In this document: piece after piece, positions 1 to 10,354 of the stretch
Layout of the letters: each line of letters begins with the position of its first letter
Position numbering within the stretch: the first letter of the stretch is position 1
NCBI RefSeq assembly: GCF_029407905.1
Contig: NC_073642.1
Location: 8,990,001-9,054,000, forward strand
DNA length: 64,000 nt
Direction: 5' to 3'
Source of the DNA: Bubalus kerabau
Taxonomy: Eukaryota; Chordata; Mammalia; Artiodactyla; Bovidae
The notes under the pieces: model-generated
What the model was told of the DNA's origin: nothing
The model's database searches: none
Seen by the model: the letters and a program-made list of their open reading frames with translations, nothing else
Made by a program: the position numbers and the translations under genes

Positions 1-145
1 ATCAGCGGAGACCGGGAGCAGACCGGTGGAGACCACGCCCTGAAGGCAGCAGAGGGGTGGCTTGCGCGAGCCTGCCCGGCGGGGCAGGAGGGGCGGACAC
101 CGGCGGGTGCCGGGCTGCCCGGGGGGCCGGCATGCGGCCCCGCCC

Positions 146-495
146 CTGACCCCCGCAGGCTGAGCTGACCCCGGGGAGGCCGAGCTGACCCCCGGGAGGC
201 CAGCCCCATCCCTGACCCCCCGCAGGCTGAGCTGACCCTGGGGAGGCTGGCCCTGTCCCTGACCCCCAGGAGGTTGGCCCCCGCCTCTGAACCCCGGGAG
301 ATCGGCCCTGCCTCTGACCCCCGCAGGCCGAGCTGACCCTGGGGAGGCTGGCCCCGTCCCTGACCCCCACAGGCCGAGCTGACCCCAGGGAGGCTGGCCC
401 CACCCCTGACCCCCGGGAGATTGACCCTGCTTCTGACGCCCTGCCTCTGACCCCCGCAGGTTGAGCTGACCCCGGGGATGCCGGCCCTGCCCTTG
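146..495. repeat. Degenerate GC-rich minisatellite
   Basis: About 45-bp units are repeated imperfectly with the theme GCAGGCTGAGCTGACCCYGG followed by GGAGGCTGGCCCYRYCCCTGAC. Recognisable GCAGGCTGAGCTGACC-like cores fall near 154, 222, 325, 370 and 457, with shorter related pieces between them. The array leaves one minus-strand frame open (about 190 codons, rich in Gly, Pro, Ser and Ala), but this is a by-product of biased composition and not a supported gene. The flanking 1-145 is GC-rich, and I recognise nothing in it. Confidence 0.8.
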
Positions 496-1660
496 GGGTT
501 GGAGCGCTGCCATCCCTCCAGGTTCCTGTCACGGGGCGCTGCCCTGTGTCCCTGCTATGCTGTCCTTTGAGGGACAAACGACCACACGGACCCCCCTACC
601 GCAGGCTTGATGTGTGGGCTCAGGTGATGCCAAGTCTGAGAAGCGCTGCAGTGAATCCCAAAGCCCTGTTGGGGGCAAGTGATTGTATTCCTGCTCAAGC
701 TTCAGAAGCCTGTTCGTTAAGCCTAATGGGGTTTCTCTAGCTCAGGATGAGTTGGTGAAGACTGCTCCAGGCCCATGTGACTGGACCCTCTTGCCTTAGC
801 ACCAGGAAGCACTGCAGCAATCCCCTGGGGGTTCGCCCACCACAGCCCTGCTGTAATGGCGAGACACCGGACACCAGAGGGCTTTCCGAGGAGACGCTTT
901 TCTTTCCAGAGAAGATTCAGCCCCGCTGGCTGCTCTCCGAGATCAGGCCGCCTGGTGCACCTGGACCTCCAGCCCCTGTCTGGCCTGTGCGGGAGGCGCT
1001 CAGGGCAGGCTCCAGGCAGCCTGCTTCTGCTTTGCAGGGGAAGTTCCTGGGGATTTTTGGGCCAGTGGCCCTTCTGGAGTGATGGTGCCTGCAGTGGTCA
1101 GGCTTGTGCTAAGGAAGGTGACCGTCGAGGTGCCGGCCTGGCCCGCTTGGGACAGCGGGCTCCCCTCTCTGCATACCTGCCCAACCCTGCTCGGGGCAGT
1201 TCCCAGGCGCTGTCGGGGATCCCGCCCCCAGACCCCAGGGGGGACAGGCGAGCTTGCCCTGGCCGTGCTGCTGGTGGTTCACAGGTTGTGGCGCAGTCCA
1301 GCAGCCCCATGAGGCCCCAGAGCCCGTCTCCTGAGCGTGAGGTGGACTTTCCACGCATTGGCCTGGCCTCACCCAGGGTCAGTAGGATTCTTTCCAGGGC
1401 AGGCCAGTCAGCTGTCTTGGGGTGGGTGAGCTGAGTGCTGCCCTGACTTCTGGGGGCGTGTCTGTCTGATCATATCACTGGTGACCCCCACCCCCTTGGC
1501 TTAAGACTGTCTTTGCAGCACCTGGGGCCGTCACAGAAGCCCACCGGCCTGCGTCACCTCTGCGCTTGCCTGCCCCTCCTTCTATCTCCAGGACCTCCCA
1601 TCTTCAGACGCACAAGGGTTTTATTTAGAGTCTGCCAAGGGTCTATGCCTTTCCTCTCTC
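496..1660. other. GC-rich unassigned DNA
   Basis: No interspersed repeat, RNA gene or supported exon was recognised. Several overlapping open frames on both strands have Pro/Arg/Gly-rich composition typical of GC-rich non-coding DNA. No continuous conserved domain is visible. Confidence 0.5.
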
Positions 1661-1663
1661 ACC

Positions 1664-1723
1664 ACTCCTTCCTGCACACAGGCACCCACGCACATCAGTC
1701 AGGCAGATCAACCAGGCTCCTTC

Positions 1724-1767
<44 letters not shown>

Positions 1768-1815
1768 ACATATGCATGCACACACATCAGTCAGGCTCCC
1801 TCCTGCACACATGTC
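1664..1815. repeat. (CA)n microsatellite inside a local duplication
   Basis: An interrupted CA run lies at about 1725-1770 and degrades into CGCACA and TATGCATGCACACACA. On both sides are copies of two short modules: CTCCYTCCTGCACACA occurs near 1664, 1717 and 1796, and CACATCAGTCAGGC occurs at about 1691 and 1783. The microsatellite therefore sits within a larger imperfect tandem duplication. Confidence 0.9.
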
Positions 1816-2220
1816 TGCTCTCAGCTCAGGCATCCCCCTAACCGTGGCCTCCATGCCCTGGTCTCTGCTGGGTCTTCCTGAGCCTCCACTAGGGTCAGCC
1901 CAGGGTGGGGTGAGTTGTCTCTCCTGTCCGCAGTATCAGGGCAGAGCTGGCCCTCTGTAACTGGGACAGGGGGAGTGGATGGTAACAGGTCTCCTCAGGA
2001 GGGAGGGGTGACACTTTCCTTCTGTTCCTCTGTTGCTGGACCCTCAAGAGGTGGGCAGAGGGACAGTTTCGGTTTTTTAGGGACACAGGGAAGCCCATCC
2101 TGGAGCCCGAGGTTCGGAAGGAGACCCCTGGTGCTGAGTGCTGGAGAGATTCTGACCTGCTGCTTCCTGAGTAATCCGAGGATGTGTGGGGTGGGACGTG
2201 GTACTTATTACTCACTCATG

Positions 2221-2398
2221 TGTCTGTCCGTCCGTCTGTTCATCCCTGCACCCTCCCATCCATCTCCCTGGCCCTCTTGCTCTCTCCCTCCATTTCTCCA
2301 CTCATCTGCTCACCTGCCCATTGACCCCGCCACCTTCATGCCTGTCCACCTGCCATCTCTTCATGTCTGTCCATCCATCCACCCATGGTCTGTCCGTC
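2221..2398. repeat. Imperfect TCCA/TCTG-rich low-complexity tract
   Basis: The tract is pyrimidine-rich, with repeated TCCATCC, TCCGTCC and CACCTGCC words and no stable unit. It lies immediately upstream of the solo LTR and supplies its target site. Confidence 0.7.
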
Positions 2399-2404
2399 CT
2401 GTTG

Positions 2405-3210
2405 TGTCGGGAGCCGCGTTAGGCATTACTGACAAAAGCCCCAACCCCCTCTTCCTCATCCCGCAGGCACGGTCCCGGGATGAAGGAGTCAGCTCTTGTG
2501 AATCTGACTCGTTCTTTCTTCAGTTGAGTTGGCTGGAAAGAATGTTAAGGTGCTTGTTGTTCTTGAGAGAAGCATGAGAAGGCACAAAGCCTTCTGCAGT
2601 TGTGCCCAGAGAATAATCCATAAAGTTAACCATTGACATTTGTTCAAGGATCTTTACAAAGAACGTTCCGGGATGAGCATGTAGGCCGCAGCTTGAGGCC
2701 ATGGGAAGGATTGTTATCTGAGACCTGTTTGTGAGGGGAATGTTTATGGCAAAGGAAGTTTGCTGAGCTTAGGGTTTAGGAATAATTAAGGATAGCTAGA
2801 AGCCTTTTTAGGAGATAGTGAGCTTAGGATGCTAGGGGCAAACAGGATTTAGAATTATAAGAAATAAACTGAGGAATGTGGCATGAGTTACAATGTAATC
2901 ACAAGTTAACTATAGGACACATAAGAGGAAGTAGATACTAGATAGTAAAGCAGATTCTGAGAGAATCACTGAAGCAGGAACTCTGTTTGAAGGGCAACAA
3001 TGATTTCTGGAGACAATAAATCTGGGTGGTGGGGGGGGGGACTGAAAATGTCAAACCTCTGACCTATGCTTTCGTCAAAGTATAAAAGAAAACCTGAAGC
3101 TTGAAATAAACATGTAGTCCCACACCTTGAGTCAGAGGCTACATCATTCTCTGCCAACACCGCTCATCCCTTCAGGCTGATTCCCTGGCTGCTGGAGCTG
3201 GACTCTGGCA
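2405..3210 (+). mobile_element. Solo LTR of an ERVK-type endogenous retrovirus
   Basis: The 806-bp element begins TGTCGGGAGCCGCG and ends CTCTGGCA, giving the TG...CA termini expected of an LTR. It is bounded by a perfect 6-bp direct repeat CTGTTG at 2399-2404 and 3211-3216, the size typical of betaretrovirus-like (ERVK) integrases. A TATA-like TATAAAAG at about 3080 is followed some 25 bp later by AATAAA, placing U3, R and U5 on the plus strand. No gag, pol or env sequence is attached, so this is a solo LTR left by recombination between the two LTRs of a provirus. A run of G lies at about 3032-3041. It resembles ruminant BTLTR-type LTRs, but the subfamily was not checked. Confidence 0.88.
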
Positions 3211-3216
3211 CTGTTG

Positions 3217-3850
3217 TACAGCCCATATTCAGTGTGTGTGCTCAGGGCCAACCCTGCATCTTACAGAGAAGTAGGGCATGGTCCCTGGACCCCAGGAGAC
3301 CATTCTCTGAAAGTGTCCTTCCCAGAGTCTCCAGTGTGCGTGTCTCTTTTATACCGTTGGGAAGAGATAGGAGGCCAGCTGCATAGAAGCAGAGCTTAGG
3401 GCTCTGTGTGGAGATGCCAGAAGCCACCCGCAGGGCATGTGGGCTCTCTGGAAGGAGGCACAGCCATCCAGGGGTCTCAGGTGTGCAGCCGAGGGGCTGC
3501 TGTGAGTGACGGCGGATGGATCCTCCCACACGCGTCGATGTGAGCTGCGAACATTGCACTGTTGGAGATCGATCATCCGTGCTTTGTGTTTACCTGGGAA
3601 TTAACTGATCAAAGTGGCTCAGGGGTTTGATAAAGTTACTACTCAATAAAGGAATCCTCCCAAGGAAGGAAAACCCATCTGTTGATGTAATTCATTCGAA
3701 GACATACAAACGAACTGCATGAGAGGGACACGTGATGGGCTCAGAGCAGCCGCTCCCTGGCAGTGTACGGCCCTCTTGGTGAGGGGCTGTGTGCAGGAAT
3801 CCTTCCATGTGACGGGCATGCACGAGTATCAGTGAGACGGTGTGCATGGG
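3217..3850. other. Unassigned single-copy-like DNA
   Basis: Between the solo LTR and an old L1 fragment. No repeat family, exon or RNA gene was recognised. Confidence 0.45.
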
Positions 3851-3854
3851 GTGT

Positions 3855-4460
3855 TGTTTTATTAAACCACCTTTTAAAATATTAAGTTCTCCATGTTCTT
3901 GCATGTTATTATATAACAGCTCATTGAGATCTGATTTACAGTCCATAAACTTTATTTCATTTAAAGCATATACTGCCATGTTTCAGTATGTTTACAGAGT
4001 GGTGCATCCATCACTGCAACCAATTCCTCAAAAAGAAACCCTGTACCTGTGAGCAGTCTCTCCCTTTCCACCCCTGCCCAGCCCAAGACAACCATGAACT
4101 GACCCTCTCGCTGTAGAGTTGCCCATGTGGACATGCTGTACACGTGGGCTCATACAATGTGTGGTCACTTGCACCTTTTATTTAAGCATAATTTTTTAAG
4201 GTTTGCTCATGTTGTAGCGTGCATCACTTCATTTCTTTTTATAGCTGAAGAATGTAAGTCTGGATACAATTGTTTTATCACACGTATCATTTGCAAATAT
4301 TTTTGCCCATTCTGTGGCTGTCTTTGCACTTTCTTGGTGGTGTCATTTGAAGCGCAGCATGTTGAATTTTGATGAAGTCCAGTTTGTCTGTTTTTCCTTG
4401 GGTTACTTTTGGTGTTGCAGTACTAATGGTTGTTTTTATAAACACGTGGCCTTTTATTCC
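3855..4460 (-). mobile_element. Old L1 (L1M-type) 3' region fragment
   Basis: Read on the plus strand this is the antisense of the old mammalian L1 3' end. Recognisable words include the stretch around CATCCATCACTGCAACC, AAAAAGAAACCCTGTACC, TCATACAATGTGTGGTC, GTTTGCTCATGTTGTAGC and TTGATGAAGTCCAGTTTGTC. Divergence is high and no open frame is preserved. It is 5'-truncated and the termini are blurred. Confidence 0.75.
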
Positions 4461-4549
4461 CGTCTAATGGCAGTTATTGGGGAGAAAGTTATTTGACTGT
4501 ACAATGAATATAGAAAAATCTGCAGAGGAGCCATTACTTGGAAGAAAGA

Positions 4550-4850
4550 TGTCCTGAGATCCCAGACCCACACCGTGAGATCCAGAAATCCCACTCTTGG
4601 TATATACCCAAGGGAGCTGAAGGCAACTGTCCACACAAAGATTTGTACACACATGTTCATAGCAGCACTGCTGATAATAATAAAAATTGGAAATCAATTC
4701 AAAATCCCTCACTTGGTAGGGGGATAGATAAGATGTGGTATATCCATGTGGTGGAATATTCTTCAGCTATAAAAAGGGATGGAGTGGTAATGTATACAAC
4801 AGCACAGATGAACCTTAGCAGCATACTCAGCGAGGAAAACCAGACGCAAG
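4550..4850 (+). mobile_element. Old L1 (L1M-type) 3' region fragment
   Basis: The plus-strand order of L1 words is clear: ATCCAGAAATCCCACTC, GGTATATACCCAAGGGAG, TTCATAGCAGCACTGCTG, GATGTGGTATATCCATG, TGGAATATTCTTCAGC and ACAGATGAACCTTAGCAGC. It lies close to an oppositely oriented L1 piece, so the pair could be two insertions or an old rearranged copy. Confidence 0.78.
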
Positions 4851-4854
4851 GTGG

Positions 4855-6560
4855 GCGGAGCGTGCTGGGGACCCAGGGTCCTGCGGAAGCTTGCCTCGGG
4901 GGTGCAGGGTCCAGCGGCGGTGGTGACACCCGTTACCCTGCACTAGACCTCACTGGACTTTCCGTTTTCAGCCACCTCGGCATTGGGCATCTTGTTCCAG
5001 AGGGTCTTTGGGAACAAGCCCTTTGGGATGAGGGACGGATGAATCCAGCAGGCTTGGTGGGAGGCCAACACATTGTGAGATGGTTTCTAGAATCCCTATT
5101 TTCCTTGAGAAAGAATGTAAAATTTCTGATTTTGATTCAGTTCTCTTTCTGAGGAGAAGATGGTCAGCAGCTGGAAGTTCTGGAGGGAGGGGCTGAGTTT
5201 CCACGTTGAGAAGCCGTGACATCCTGCGGCCACTTCCCTGTCTCTGCCTCTGTGTCTCTCACCCCTCACAGGGCACAGAATATCACCATGGCCATGCTAG
5301 GGAAGGGGAGCCGGGACACGTGGACACAGTCACGTGAGGCCCACAGGCCCGGCGCCCAGCCAGACAGCGGGGAGCGGGGTCACTGTCAGCATCAAGCGAG
5401 ACAATCAGAAAGAGTAGTTTCTTTTCCTGTCAGAGAAACCCTGTAAATGGCCACAGCAGTGGAAAGTCTGCCATGAACTTCTGTTAATACTTACTGGCTT
5501 ATCTTAGGGAGCCCTCCTTTCTACCAAGCAAAAGCCACCTTCAGACTTGCTAGAAGGCAATCTCTGCACCAGGTACCCTATCTTGCTGGGAGTTTTTACT
5601 TTTGTTTCAGGTTTGAAGGAGTTGTTAGCAAAAGAAACCACTCGTTATGCACAAATAAGCAATTTCAATATTTAATAGAGAATTATCTAAGTTACTTTCA
5701 CTATACCATCATTAAAAGAAAAGAGAGGTAGAAACAGAGCAGGAGAGTAAGAGCACATACGTCGCTGACCTGGGCTGACTGGCATCAGGATTCCGGCAGT
5801 GCTGGGAAGTCTCGTGTGACAGCGGTCTGGAGTCCCTACTGGGGGAAGGTCCTAGGCAGTGTGCCCACCCTAGGGGCGAGCCTTCACATTGCAGTTTTGG
5901 GGGTTCCTGCTTATAATCCCTGGCCACAAACTGATATCATCTTCAGTTTGTGAGCAAAAATGCAACTCTTGTTCCACTTTATCTTTTTTTTTTTACAATG
6001 CTTGTGAGTGATGAGATTTTCCAGACCCCCGGGGGATTGGCCAGACCCTCAGGGCTCAGGAGAATTCCACGTCTCACTCCCTCTCTTATCGATAGTGCCT
6101 CTCAGTTTACTGGGATCAACTGGTGCGCTTGTTGTGGGCAGGCATGAAGTCAGGGCAGTGTCCAGGTAGGTCAAAGCAAGGTCAGAGGCCTGCTCTCTCT
6201 CTTGTCTCTGAAGCCCGAATTAGACTACTTCCCTTCTGGTTTCCCTAACAGGCTCTTGACAGCATGTGGGCAGGCTGCAAAGCTTGTGGGCTGTCTTGGC
6301 CTTGGTTGTCCATAGCCTGAGGCAGCTCTTGGTTGCTGTACAGGGCAGACTCTGAGCAGATGGAACATTGGGTCCTTGCATGTCCTTGGGTGCCTGGGAT
6401 CTGTTCAAATCCTGTGGGGCCAGGCACTCTGGAAGATTTGTCCTGGTGCAGCTCGAGTTGAAGGGGTTGGCTCGGTTGATCATCATCATTCCTTCTCTGC
6501 GCTCCACTTGCAAATCAGGGGGCTTTGATTTGGGGAATTTTTGCTGGGTTCTCTTATGAC
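4855..6560. other. Unassigned DNA without a recognised gene
   Basis: Mixed composition; GC-rich near 4855-5400 and AT-richer afterwards. I found no repeat I could name with confidence and no supported exon. Short open frames here lack domain features. Confidence 0.45.
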
Positions 6561-6584
6561 CAAGAGAAACAGATAAAATCAACA

Positions 6585-6665
6585 TGATTACATATATATA
6601 TATGTATATGTATATATAGACAGACATATCTATCAATATATACATACAGATATGTACGTGTGTGT
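6585..6665. repeat. AT-rich TATA/TATG microsatellite
   Basis: Alternating purine-pyrimidine tract (ATATATATATATGTATATG and ACATACAGATATG words). It abuts the left end of the Tigger-like element. Confidence 0.85.
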
Positions 6666-6668
6666 AAG

Positions 6669-7640
6669 CACTAAGTCCCCTCCTTACAAACCTTCAAGTT
6701 GCGAACTTTCAAAGCAGCGAACGTGTGTTCGCATGGCCAATCGTGTTCGTTAATTCATGTGTCTGGCGTCCATCACCACGCACACGCATATCTCCCACCG
6801 GCTGTGCTGTTTCCCTTCCCGTACAGCACTGTGTAGACCCCAGCAGCATCCCAGGACGTCGGGAAGCAAGCGTCGGAGCAGCAGACATGTAGCCGGTGCT
6901 GCTAAGGAGCGCCCCGCGACAGCCCCGGAACTTGCCGGGCAGCACGAGGCGCCTGCTAAAGAAGACCTGATGGAATTGGAGGCCCAGAGGAGGCACAGAG
7001 ACAAGAGGAAGGAGAAGCAACTGAAGAACTTCAGAGACGAGGAGAGGGCAGGGGGCTGTCTTCATTGGAGGAGGCACCGTTGGCTTTGAGGCGCAGGACC
7101 CAAATGTGCGCCGCTCCGTGGAAGCTGCCGCAGCCACTCAGCACGCAGCCCAGGGCTCCCGCGTCATCTGTGATGAGGACAGAAGAGCCGCTGCCCAGAC
7201 TCCACTGGATTGTTTTTCAAGAGGGTGGATGGAATCGAATCCAGCGAGGAACCAGAACCCGTGCCATTGGCACGGGCAGGAGTGACACTCAGCTGGGCCT
7301 CTGTCTCCTGTTGCTGACGGCCCTTCAGCTCTCCCGTCTCCCGCCACCCCGCCTGCTCCGTCAGTACCTCTGCCGGCCTGTTCACTGGATGCCACCCTGT
7401 GCCAGCTGCTGTACAGACTCCTGTAGTTTTATAGGTCCTGTACTGTAAGCTTAAAAATATTTTCTCTGTTTTTTGTTTGTTTTATTTGTGTGAAAAGTGT
7501 TATAAAGCTATTGCAGTACCATACTCTATAGTTGATTTTGTTAGTTGGGTACCTAGGCTAACCATGTGGGACTTACGAACAAACTGGATTTTGGAACACG
7601 CTATTGAAATGGAACCCATTCATATGTAGGGGGCTTACAG
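6669..7640 (+). mobile_element. Tigger-like DNA transposon, internally deleted
   Basis: The left end (CACTAAGTCCCCTCCTT) and the reverse complement of the right end (CTGTAAGCCCCCTACAT) are similar, giving terminal inverted repeats. The interior keeps traces of a transposase of the pogo/Tigger (CENP-B/jerky-like) type. Near 6860 it encodes a Lys/Arg-rich start (about GSKRRSSR). Near 6960-7030 it encodes an acidic and basic coiled region (EDLMELEAQ). Near 7200 it encodes the C-terminal DPLD..F.R pattern in a shifted frame. The helix-turn-helix and DDE catalytic core are largely missing, so the copy is about 1 kb and cannot make a working enzyme. Unusually high CpG survives in the left half. Confidence 0.72.
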
Positions 7641-7650
7641 GGTTATATAT

Positions 7651-7860
7651 GGGCTTCCCAGGTGGCCCAGTAGTAAAGAATCCACCTGCCGAAGCAGGAG
7701 CTGCAGGTTCGATCCCTGCATCAGGAAGATCCCCTGGAGGAGGAAGTGATGGCAACCCCCTCCAGTGTTCTTACCTGGCAAGTCCCACGGACAGAGGATT
7801 CTGGTGGTCTACAGTCCACAGGGTCACAGAGAGTCAGATATGACTTAGTGACTTAACAAC
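7651..7860 (+). mobile_element. Bov-tA SINE
   Basis: The tRNA-Glu-derived head begins GGGCTTCCCAGGTGGCCCAG, with a B-box-like GGTTCGATCCC. The Bov-A body has the GGAAGATCCCCTGGAGGAGG and ACGGACAGAGG words and ends near GTGACTTAACAAC. It inserted just outside the right terminus of the Tigger-like element. Confidence 0.93.
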
Positions 7861-7892
7861 CACTGTATAGAGTACATACAGTAACTTTATTT

Positions 7893-7956
7893 TAAACAGG
7901 ACTGAGTGACTAAGCTTGCACGCGAGTGTGCACACACACACACACACACACATAAC
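7893..7956 (+). repeat. SINE tail remnant plus (CA)n
   Basis: The words GGACTGAGTGACTAAGC match the usual 3' end of a Bov-tA and are followed by an interrupted CA microsatellite at about 7930-7952. The intervening 7861-7892 carries an imperfect palindrome (ACTGTAT...ATACAGT). It may be the displaced tail of a second, otherwise lost SINE. Confidence 0.65.
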
Positions 7957-8480
7957 CAACTACACACGCTGCATTTATAAAATAAGTATGAAAACCCATA
8001 TAACGAAATCCATGTAAGCTACATTAAAAGATGTTGAAAGGATGTTCCGCTGTGCCACGTTCCTCCCAGGATCTTGTGCATAGCAGACAGGGGCTTCATT
8101 GAGGAGGACACTCAGGCCCTGGGCCTGGGTCTGTGCCCACACGGTGCCAGCTCACAGGCATGCCTCTCTGGGTCTCTGGCTCAGGCAGCCACCCAGGGGC
8201 AGCACGGCTCTCTGGAGCTCCCATCCACCTGGTCTCCTGCTGCGTGGTCCTGCTGCCGTCCACTGACGCTTCCCCTGGTGCCAAAAGGAGGCGACGCCGG
8301 GGCCTGCAGGCCCCTCTCAGCCTGCATCCTCACTGCTCTGGCTGCAGAGGAATCATTTGCTTCCACCCATGCCAAGGTGGCTTTGTGAGGGGCGGGCCCT
8401 GTTGACCCCGTGTGGTTCTTTCCTGCAGTCTGGAGCTCACGGGGGCCCTCTGGGAACTCCCGGCTGGGGTGGGGCACACC
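7957..8480. other. Unassigned GC-moderate DNA
   Basis: No recognised repeat or exon. Open frames on both strands overlap and show no domain. Confidence 0.4.
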
Positions 8481-8490
8481 TCCTTTCTAC

Positions 8491-8694
8491 CCGCTTTCAG
8501 CTTCTCTTTAGTCGCTCATTTATGTCCGACTCTTTGGGACCCTGTCTGCGGGATTCTCCAGGCAAGAATCCTGGAGTGGGTTGCCATTTCCTCCTCCAGG
8601 GGATCTTCCCGACCCAGGGATCGAACCCAGGTCTCCTTTGTCTCCTGCATTGCAGGCAGATTCTTTATCCGCTGAGCCATCGGGGAAGCCCCCC
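8491..8694 (-). mobile_element. Bov-tA SINE with target duplication
   Basis: Antisense Bov-tA: TAGTCGCTCATTTATGTCCG, then the GTGGGTTGCCATTTCCTCCT body and GATCGAACCCAGG (reverse of the B box), ending GAGCCATCGGGGAAGCC. It is flanked by the direct repeat CCTTTCTAC at 8482-8490 and 8695-8703. Confidence 0.94.
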
Positions 8695-8767
8695 CCTTTC
8701 TACTCTGGAGCCCCCTAATCTATTAGAGAGTTTCTATCAGCCCCTTCCTGTCCCTGCCTAACTGAAC

Positions 8768-8935
8768 TTTTTTTTTTAATTTAAAATTTATTTATTTTAA
8801 TTGGAGGCTAATTACTTACAATATTGTATTGGTTTTGCCATACATCAACATGAATCTGCCACGGGTGTACACGTGTTCCCCATCCTGAACCCCCTTCCCA
8901 CCTCCCTCCCCGTACCATCCTTCAGAGCCAATTAA
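8768..8935 (-). mobile_element. L1 (bovine type), short 5'-truncated copy
   Basis: A poly-T run at the left (poly-A on the minus strand) is followed by antisense 3'-UTR words of the young bovine L1: GGAGGCTAATTACTTACAAT, TTGGTTTTGCCATACATCAA and GTTCCCCATCCTGAACCCCC. Only about 165 bp are present. A similar sequence AACTGAACTTTTTT / AATTAACTTTTT on the two sides is a probable diverged target duplication. Confidence 0.85.
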
Positions 8936-8944
8936 CTTTTTGGT

Positions 8945-9585
8945 TTCCTTCACTTAGACCTCGTATCCTTGTACTTAGCACAGAGCCGAGCTCAGGTCTC
9001 GTCTCCCTAGTGAGAGCTACGGTCCCCACGCCGTTCCCACATCGAGCCCCTCAGGCAGGGCAGGCTCCAGGCTGACGGCTGTCATTTCCGAGCCTCGTGT
9101 GGGGCACGGGCCACAGAGGGCCGTGGGACCATTTCTCTCTCCCAGGCCTGACACGCAGCTTGAAGTCCCACCATTAGAAATGACTTCCCTTGGGGGGTGG
9201 CTGGTAACCGGGATTTGTGACACAGGAGGGCATGGCGTTGTTTACCCTCCTTCCGGTGGGTTGCCTTCTGGGGGTCAGAGGACCCTCACGGGGAAAGTCG
9301 GGGTCTGTGAAAAACTAGCAGCTCAGTTTGCAGGTGAGACTTTTTGGGTCACCCAGGGCTTTGGGACGCGGGCGCTGCTGTCCTTCTCAGCGAGGGCATG
9401 GCCCGTCACCCCCTGGCTGTGTTGCTGACCTGTGCTCTCAGCTCTGCTGGAGCCAATTACATTTGTATTCGCTGGTGCAGGTTGAGTAACCATCCCCCCA
9501 GCCCGCCCCAGTGCCCATGTCAGGCTCTTCAGACCCTGTAGCTATGTTCCCTTAGGTGGTAAAAGGGGCTTTGTCGATGCGGTTA
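8945..9585. other. Unassigned DNA
   Basis: No repeat or supported exon was recognised. GC-moderate, with short overlapping open frames only. Confidence 0.4.
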
Positions 9586-9589
9586 GTGA

Positions 9590-9935
9590 TCTCAAAAGGG
9601 GGAGATGGTCGTGGGTTATCCAGATGGGCCCACTGTCATCGCATGGTCCTTAAAGAGGGAGACAGAGGCAGAGCTGACTATAAAAGACATCACTGGACAC
9701 GGATGTAGTGTGAGAAAAACTCCACCAACCTCGCAGGGTTTTAATTTGAAGGGAGGGGCCATGAGCCAAGGAACGCAGGCGGCTCCAAGGGTCTGGGAGA
9801 AGCAAGGATATGGATTCTCCCTTAGAGCCTGGAGAAGGGACACAGCACTGCTGATGCCTTGATTTTAGCCCAAAGAGACCCATTTGGACTTCTGACCACC
9901 GGGACTGCATGATAATCAATCCGTGCAGTTTGGGG
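9590..9935 (+). mobile_element. Old MaLR LTR fragment (MLT1-like)
   Basis: The order of words follows MLT1-type LTRs on the plus strand: GGTTATCCAGATGGGCCCA, GTCCTTAAAGAGGGAGACAG, GGAGGGGCCATGAGCCAAGG, TTAGAGCCTGGAGAAGG and GATGCCTTGATTTTAGCCC. Strongly diverged; ends are unclear. Confidence 0.62.
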
Positions 9936-9991
9936 ACACTAAATGTGTGGTAATTGTTAACAGCAGCAGTAAGACCCTAGCAGACCCTCGA

Positions 9992-10182
9992 CAGTGGTTC
10001 TCAGCTGGTGCTGACTTGACTCCGGGGGACAACTGGTCCCATCTGGAGGCGTTTCTGGTTGTCACCATTGGGTGAGGAGGGCTACTAATAGGTGGAAACC
10101 AGGTATGCTGCAACGTGAGGACAGCCCCTAGAGCCCCAGGAATTATGTGGCTTGAAATATCATCCTAGGTTGAGAAACCCTG
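9992..10182 (+). mobile_element. MER5A-like hAT MITE
   Basis: It starts CAGTGGTTCTCAGCTGG and ends GGTTGAGAAACCCTG, the complementary termini of MER5A. The interior keeps ATCTGGAGGCGTTTCTGGTTG. A non-autonomous hAT-Charlie derivative. No clear 8-bp duplication remains. Confidence 0.85.
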
Positions 10183-10289
10183 TGCAGACTAACAGCGCCC
10201 TTAGCCCTCCAGCCCTGGGTATCTGCAGGTGGTCAGTCTCAGGGTTGTGTAGTTGGGCAGCAAGCTGAGAGTTCTGCCTGGAGGAGATG

Positions 10290-10350
10290 TCTGTGAAACA
10301 CTCTAAACCACTTTTAGCTGAGCACTTGTTCTGTGCCGGCCCGGTTCCTA
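10290..10350 (+). mobile_element. Possible MIR core fragment
   Basis: The words GCTGAGCACTTGTTCTGTGCCGGCCC resemble, in pieces, the MIR core (GAGCACYTACTRTGTGCCAGGC). Short and diverged. Confidence 0.4.
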
Positions 10351-10354
10351 CACA

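Noticed and set aside
2..577. A minus-strand 191-codon frame at the left edge
   Set aside because: It is the translation of a degenerate GC-rich minisatellite; residue use follows base composition.
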